This document shows, piece after piece, positions 58,801 through 64,000 of a DNA stretch of 64,000 bases. This DNA is from Patagioenas fasciata (taxonomy: Eukaryota > Chordata > Aves > Columbiformes > Columbidae): assembly GCF_037038585.1 (NCBI RefSeq), contig NC_092525.1, positions 1,466,969 to 1,530,968 on the forward strand, in the 5' to 3' direction. Below the pieces are notes generated by a model. It worked only from the letters and a program-made list of their open reading frames with translations, made no database searches and was not told where the DNA came from. Position 1 is the first letter of the stretch, and the number at the start of each line of letters is the position of its first letter. The translations under genes and the position numbers were made by a program.

Positions 58801-61800
58801 CCACCCTCATGTTCCAGCCACTCAGACCCCGGCCAGAATGACTGAGACAGGAGGGTCTCTTAAGGATGTTTTGTTTTGTCCAGATACCTTTAATTTGCTT
58901 ATATACACAGATTTCATAAGAGGAAGCACTTGATTTCACCGATGACACGATTTCTCCGTTAACGCATCTCACCAAGATTGCCAGTTGACAGTCCCCCTTA
59001 GGATGAGAGAACGTTCATGTTGAACAAATCATGAACACTTGCAGTGATTGAAACTGGGGGTTTTTCAGACAAGCACCATCTGCCTCCTGCGCCAGAGACT
59101 CAACAGAATTATGTCTCAGACATTATGGCAACAACAGCTCATCCCGCAGCGATGGGTCACTCAGAGCGAAAACAATCCCGTATGGACACCGTGTCCAGCA
59201 GCAGATGGGGCACTCAGGAGAAGGTGAATCGCGATTTACATCCCAACACCAGCCGAGGCCCGCAGACAAAGGCCGCGGGCTGACAGGGGAGGGGACGGGC
59301 CTTTCGTTCTCCTTCTTTGCTTCTCTTTTCCTTTCCTACACCCTTATTTCATCTCCTCTCCCTCTATGAGCAGTATAACCTAAGGCTTAGAGCCACAAAA
59401 CTCCTTTGTGTAAACCCTTTGGCTGTTAAACTGTTCACCAATTTGGCTTAAGTAGCGTAAATCTTCCTGCTAATTGGGCCAAGCTGCAAAATAAAAGGTG
59501 TTGGGGTTTTTTTGTTTATGGTCCTTGAGTACCCCATATACTCTTTTCTAACTAAGGGGACCTGAATCGGAGTCACCTCCCCACACACGGACAGCTGGGG
59601 ACGTTCTGCAATGAAAACTTGTATGGAGAGGGGAACACACTGAATAGGTCAATCCAGCATTTAATAAAAGCAACAGAGTTAGCTCTTGAATTAACATTGA
59701 TAACATGCTCTGCTATATTGTGGCCAGTTGCGATTGGAAACAGCGCAGTTACAAGTTCGGTGTGCATGGTCCTCTGTATACACGAAGACATCCAGCCAGC
59801 TTTAGTCACGCACCTGATCTTTCCTTCGTGTTACAGATCTCTGCAATGAAAGCTGGGAGCAACAAACATTCAGCTTTCTGATGTGTCATTAAAGAGATTT
59901 TTCTGCATTTACTACAACCTTGACCGAGCCTGTACCTGATTGCTTTAACTGGCATTAGATAAGTCATTGAGGAAGCAGTCAAGTCAGCCCGCGAGAAGAC
60001 ACGGAGAGGTGACAAAGTTGTAAGTCCCTAGGATGCTGGCACACCAGCACGAACACAGGCAAGCAGAAGCCTCCAACGCATTGGCAGAAATATCCTACTC
60101 AGGTACAGCAGACAAATGCAACTTATAATGGAACGGTTACAATATGCTTGGTAGAAAAAAGCTGAGGTTCCGCTGCCTCAGGCGCACAGCGGTTACTGCT
60201 GTGTCTGGTCTAACCCAGATCCAGTAGTGAGCTACACGTGTTTATCTTGGTTTGATATTTGTAGTGCACGTGTTAACGTACAGATCAATATACAAGTCAA
60301 GGTCTGATGAACAAAATCTCTCTCTGAAAGATCCTGAAGTGATCACTGGAGTGATTTTCAAGGCAAAGATTCTGTCTGTCTCCAGCTCCCAGAAGACTTC
60401 AGAGGTGAAATTCTCTATAAATCCTGAGGGGGAAAGAGGGGGTTGTAAGGAACATGAACCTGAAGAACATTCAGTAGCTCTCCCGGGCGCTCTGTGACGG
60501 AGCCTCCCCTGTTCACCAGCTCCTGAGGCTCCAGGGGCTGCAACACGGGGCACAACGCGCTCACAGACTGAACCTGCGCTGAGGGAGAAAATGCCTTCCT
60601 GATGAAGCTTTAACATCAACACACCAACTATTGCTTGTCCTTCAAGGAAACTATCTTGTTATAAGCATTTATAGCTCTATTGTCTATTTATGCTTTTAGC
60701 AATAAGCGCTTTTATCCACATTTCATTTTGGTGCACCTGGTAAGACATGTGATTGAAGGTGACAGATAAGAGCAGGGCACTCTTTTAATCCCTAAGACAG
60801 GACCCTGGGAAAACTTCACAGGAATCAGTTCTTCACTACATTGCTGCTCCTTGCATTCACAGGCCAGCAGAAAAGCACGGGCCGAGGTGAGAACCGCCCG
60901 CAGAAGGGGCTGCCAGACACTGTTCTGGCTGATGCTCTGCCAGGACGTGCTTCGTTTTCTGTCCGGTGCTGTGCGGGGGGAACACGGAACATCTGCACGA
61001 AAAACCTGCGCTTGGCTCGTGCAGCATCTGTGTCACGGGAACCGAGAGCCACGTCTCATCGCTGACCTCGCGTGTTCACACAGCTGACTCAGTGATCGAT
61101 ACAGGTTTATCTGCATTACAAGCACAGCCGAGCCAGGTCAAGAGTGCTTCTTAAGAACCATTTTCAAAATGATCTTTCTAGACAATAAAGACTGATTTAT
61201 CTTAATTTGTCTTACCTAAAAGCTAAGAAAGTATTTAATTTCTAGTAAGAAAGATGCCTAATTTTCTTTTGGCTATTAAAAATTGTATTAACCTCCAAAA
61301 ATAAGAGAGTAAATGTCTGTTAACACTTTTTCCTTTTATGCTGATGTGAAGAAAATTCCTCTCTCATCCTGGTACTGTCAAACAGGATGAACATTTACAG
61401 AGAATGAGAGTGGGGAGTGACGAAAAAGTCAACAGCTTTTGCAGTCAGTTTATATAAATTAAGATAAACGTGATATTGAAGCAAACCCAAATGTTTCTAA
61501 CGTTCTCCTATAGAATCTCCTGCTGCTGTACAATAAGATATACTCTCAGACTATGACAACATTAGTCCGTGTCTTTGTAAGGCGCAGTCTTTTTCCTACC
61601 ATATCATGCATAGGTGCCACACTTTTATATAGCCAGGTAACTGCTCATCTAAGGTGCATTTTGAAACATACCTTATCCTGCTTTGGAACCTGTGCCGAAA
61701 TGGAAAGTAGTTGCTCTGTATCCAGGAATTTTGAGATAACTGTAAAACAAAAGTAAACAGATCAGAAATTGAATGGAAATCATAACAAAATCTATTTTTT

Positions 61801-62946
61801 TTTTTTTATGAACACAATTATTTAGTGAAACTTTTGTTAATCTTTTTCTTCCATTCTATCTTCACAAATTATTTACCAGGGAAAAAACAGGTTAAAAATT
61901 GCTGCTATCTAAATTATGTTGTCATAACTACACAGACTGTACCGAAGCATGTAGCAATTATTTTACAGGTGGACATATATCAATTTGGTAATATTCTTTT
62001 AGTGTGATTGAATCACACGTCTCTTGTGATAAAGATCAAGATGACACGATCCAGCTCCAGGTGCACTGACTCATACTCTGCTGTTGTGTTCTGTTTAGTT
62101 TGTCTGGACCACTATGAAGCAACAGGAAAAAACACCCATACACAACAACAGAACATCAGTGATGCCTTTATTTGTTTTTAATGTATACATTATGTACACC
62201 CGAATACTTCCAACTAGTCACAGAGGTAGAGACAAACTCACATTCTTTGAAAAAGGTATTGGCTGACTTCTACCCATTTAATCTGAGAAATTCGCTTTTC
62301 TTAGCAAAATCCTTGAGAAAAACATCACTATCATAATAAAGATTATTTCCACTACGTGTCACCTGGCCAATAATTACAATTCAAACATATTGAGTCACGT
62401 TGCATACTTTCACAGATTAGAAAGAAAGTGTTTTAACATAAATTGAATATGATGCATTAAAAATAAACTACTACTTAGTTGAATACACTCAGAAAACCAA
62501 AGACGGTAAATGTCAAATGAGGGTTCCAGGTAAGAGTACCCTACAGATTTGAAGCGCGCTTTGGGGACACCCAGCGCCTCCTGTTCACTGTACATTATGT
62601 GAACTGCAGCAGCTGAGACCCTGGGATGTGTGACCTGCAAAAACCATGAACATTAAAGTAACGTTTATAAATCACAAACATGTTATTTGGCTTCCTTATG
62701 GACTGAAAGTGACAGGAGTGAAGCATCTAAACGTGATCTGTCCCACATTCATTCTTCACCAGCCTGCAGCGGTTCTAGCAGGAGCTTCACACGTTTTCCC
62801 CCATTTAAGAGTTTAGATGCCAAAATATCCCAATAAGAACCATAATGCTTGTTTACATCTAGAATTGTCTTAAATATACGTCCTCCTATGCATGTTACAG
62901 AACACTGTAACCCTGCTTTGTATATTAACATGTAATACATGCCACT
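55890..62946 (-). pseudogene. MSH4: MSH4 relic, copy 2
   Basis: Copy of 21474-28530. Exon A at 61672-61739, exon B at 57517-57583, exon C at 56574-56695 and the Walker A relic at 56006-56262, with the same two deletions in exon C. Confidence 0.75.
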
Positions 62947-63015
62947 AAAACCGCATCAATTAACTGACTAGACAAAGTTTTCCTCTGGAATTTAACACGT
63001 GCATTAAAACTCCTC

Positions 63016-63576
63016 CAAACCGAAGCCCAGCTCTACTAGGCCGTCCCACAAGCGCAGGGCTTGAGCTCTGGTTTGAGCCCGATGCCGCACTCCCCGCGCC
63101 GGGCTGCAGTACCGCGCTGTGGCCACCGGGCGGCAGCACCAGCGACACCCGGCGGGCGGTGCACCGCGGGAGCACCGGGGCGCCACCGCGCATGCGCGGA
63201 ACCGGGGCTGAACGTCCGCGTGCGTGCGGGGGTGACCTGCACCGGGGTGACCACCCGGGATCACCCACAGCAAACGAGTCACCCGGGACAACGCGGAACA
63301 GAGAATCCGCTCTAGAGAACCACCCCACCCAGAGAACCCTCCTCGGCGGAACCTCCCGGCGGCCCGTTCGAGCTCTCTAGTGCCCTATTTGCGTAGCCAC
63401 GCCTCTGATTTGCATTTCTCCGCCCCATCCTCGCCCCGCCTGCCGTTCCCATGCGCCCCGCCCCTGCTCTTATCTCTCGCAATCTGATTTGCAGGCTTCG
63501 AATCTCAATTTGCATTCTCCCCGCCTACTCACCTCCCTGCCCAAGCCCCGAGGAGATTTGCATATCCGGCACGACG
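63016..63576. promoter_or_regulatory. CpG island 3 with octamer array, copy 2
   Basis: Copy of 28600-29160. NRF1 palindrome at 63187-63198, octamer array at 63387-63563. Confidence 0.65.
63104..63139 (+). promoter_or_regulatory. CTCF-like composite site 3, copy 2
   Basis: Identical to 28688-28723. With this, six same-strand composite sites are present in the window. Confidence 0.65.
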
Positions 63577-64000
63577 CTCTGCTCTGTTCTGTTTCTATTC
63601 GACCCCATCTATTTCTATTATTTCTACTTCTATTAATTCTCGTTCTATTTCTTTTCCTGTTTTCTGTTTCTTTCCCTGCGAAGTACAAACCACACCTGAT
63701 CTCACAGATGTCCAGTGTAACCTGTAGCTGCTTTTGGTAAATATGAGCAGAACTTTACAGCACACGGTTTTCCCAGCAACATGAAGCAGAGAGCGTATTC
63801 AAAAAAAAAAAAAAAACAAACCACAAACACAAAGACGACACACAGCCTTGTAAGTCGGGTGATTAATTCTATTCAGTACGCTTTTACTTAAGTTAGATTA
63901 CAAGAAAACTAAATGGGGCTCGCCCAGTGCCCTGTGAGTAGTAAAAACCATCACCACACAGTCAGTCATTCAGCAGAGAGCTCGCAGCAGCTCCCCGGCT

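Larger units (their letters stand above)
34417..64000. repeat. Second macrosatellite unit (copy 2), first 29,584 bp
   Basis: This is the head-to-tail copy of bases 1-29584 in the same orientation. Three mismatches were noticed by reading, so identity is about 99.99%. All motifs, LTRs, minisatellites and exon relics keep their positions at +34416. The window ends inside this copy, so the part equivalent to 29585-34416 is not seen twice. Confidence 0.97.

Overview
The window reads as vertebrate genomic DNA, most likely from a bird. It has several CpG islands, split exons with canonical splice sites, short introns, decayed endogenous retroviruses (ERVs) with lysine-tRNA primer sites, and none of the SINE/LINE-1 load expected in 64 kb of mammalian DNA. 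There is no bacterial operon, rRNA, tRNA or CRISPR. Bird is an inference. The chromosome is also unproven: a female-specific W chromosome or a songbird germline-restricted chromosome would fit the ERV load and the multicopy meiosis-gene relic.

The dominant fact is a tandem duplication. Bases 34417-64000 repeat bases 1-29584 with a constant offset of exactly 34,416 bp. I noticed only three single-base differences and no net indel. The window therefore holds one complete 34.4-kb unit and 86% of the next, and the array probably continues on both sides. Every feature between 1 and 29584 occurs again at +34416.

Layout of a unit: (1) 0.35-2.1 kb, a CpG island with two CTCF-like composite sites, a CCAAT-box array and a plus-strand poly(A) signal. 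(2) About 4.0-8.9 kb, minus-strand ERV relics: a fragment of a second retrovirus fused to a betaretrovirus-like provirus (gag, dUTPase, RT, RNase H, integrase, all broken) with one LTR at 8.5-8.9 kb. (3) 8.9-18.8 kb, four related cassettes (R1-R4) interrupted by a 3.9-kb minisatellite of 56-bp units and a 1-kb deleted provirus with intact target-site duplications. (4) 18.9-20.4 kb, a 52-bp minisatellite running into a second CpG island. (5) 21.5-28.5 kb, minus-strand exons of MSH4, the meiotic MutS homologue, some with intact splice sites but with frameshifts and a lost Walker A motif. (6) 28.6-29.2 kb, a third CpG island with a CTCF composite, an NRF1 palindrome and octamer plus GC-box repeats. 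(7) 29.6-34.4 kb, seen once only: AT-rich DNA, one well-bounded candidate exon, a purine-rich minisatellite and a fourth CpG island.

No intact protein-coding gene can be supported. The unit looks like a macrosatellite made of a gene relic, ERVs and nested minisatellites, homogenised to near identity, and carrying promoter-like islands and same-orientation CTCF-like sites. The unusual part is that combination, not any single gene.
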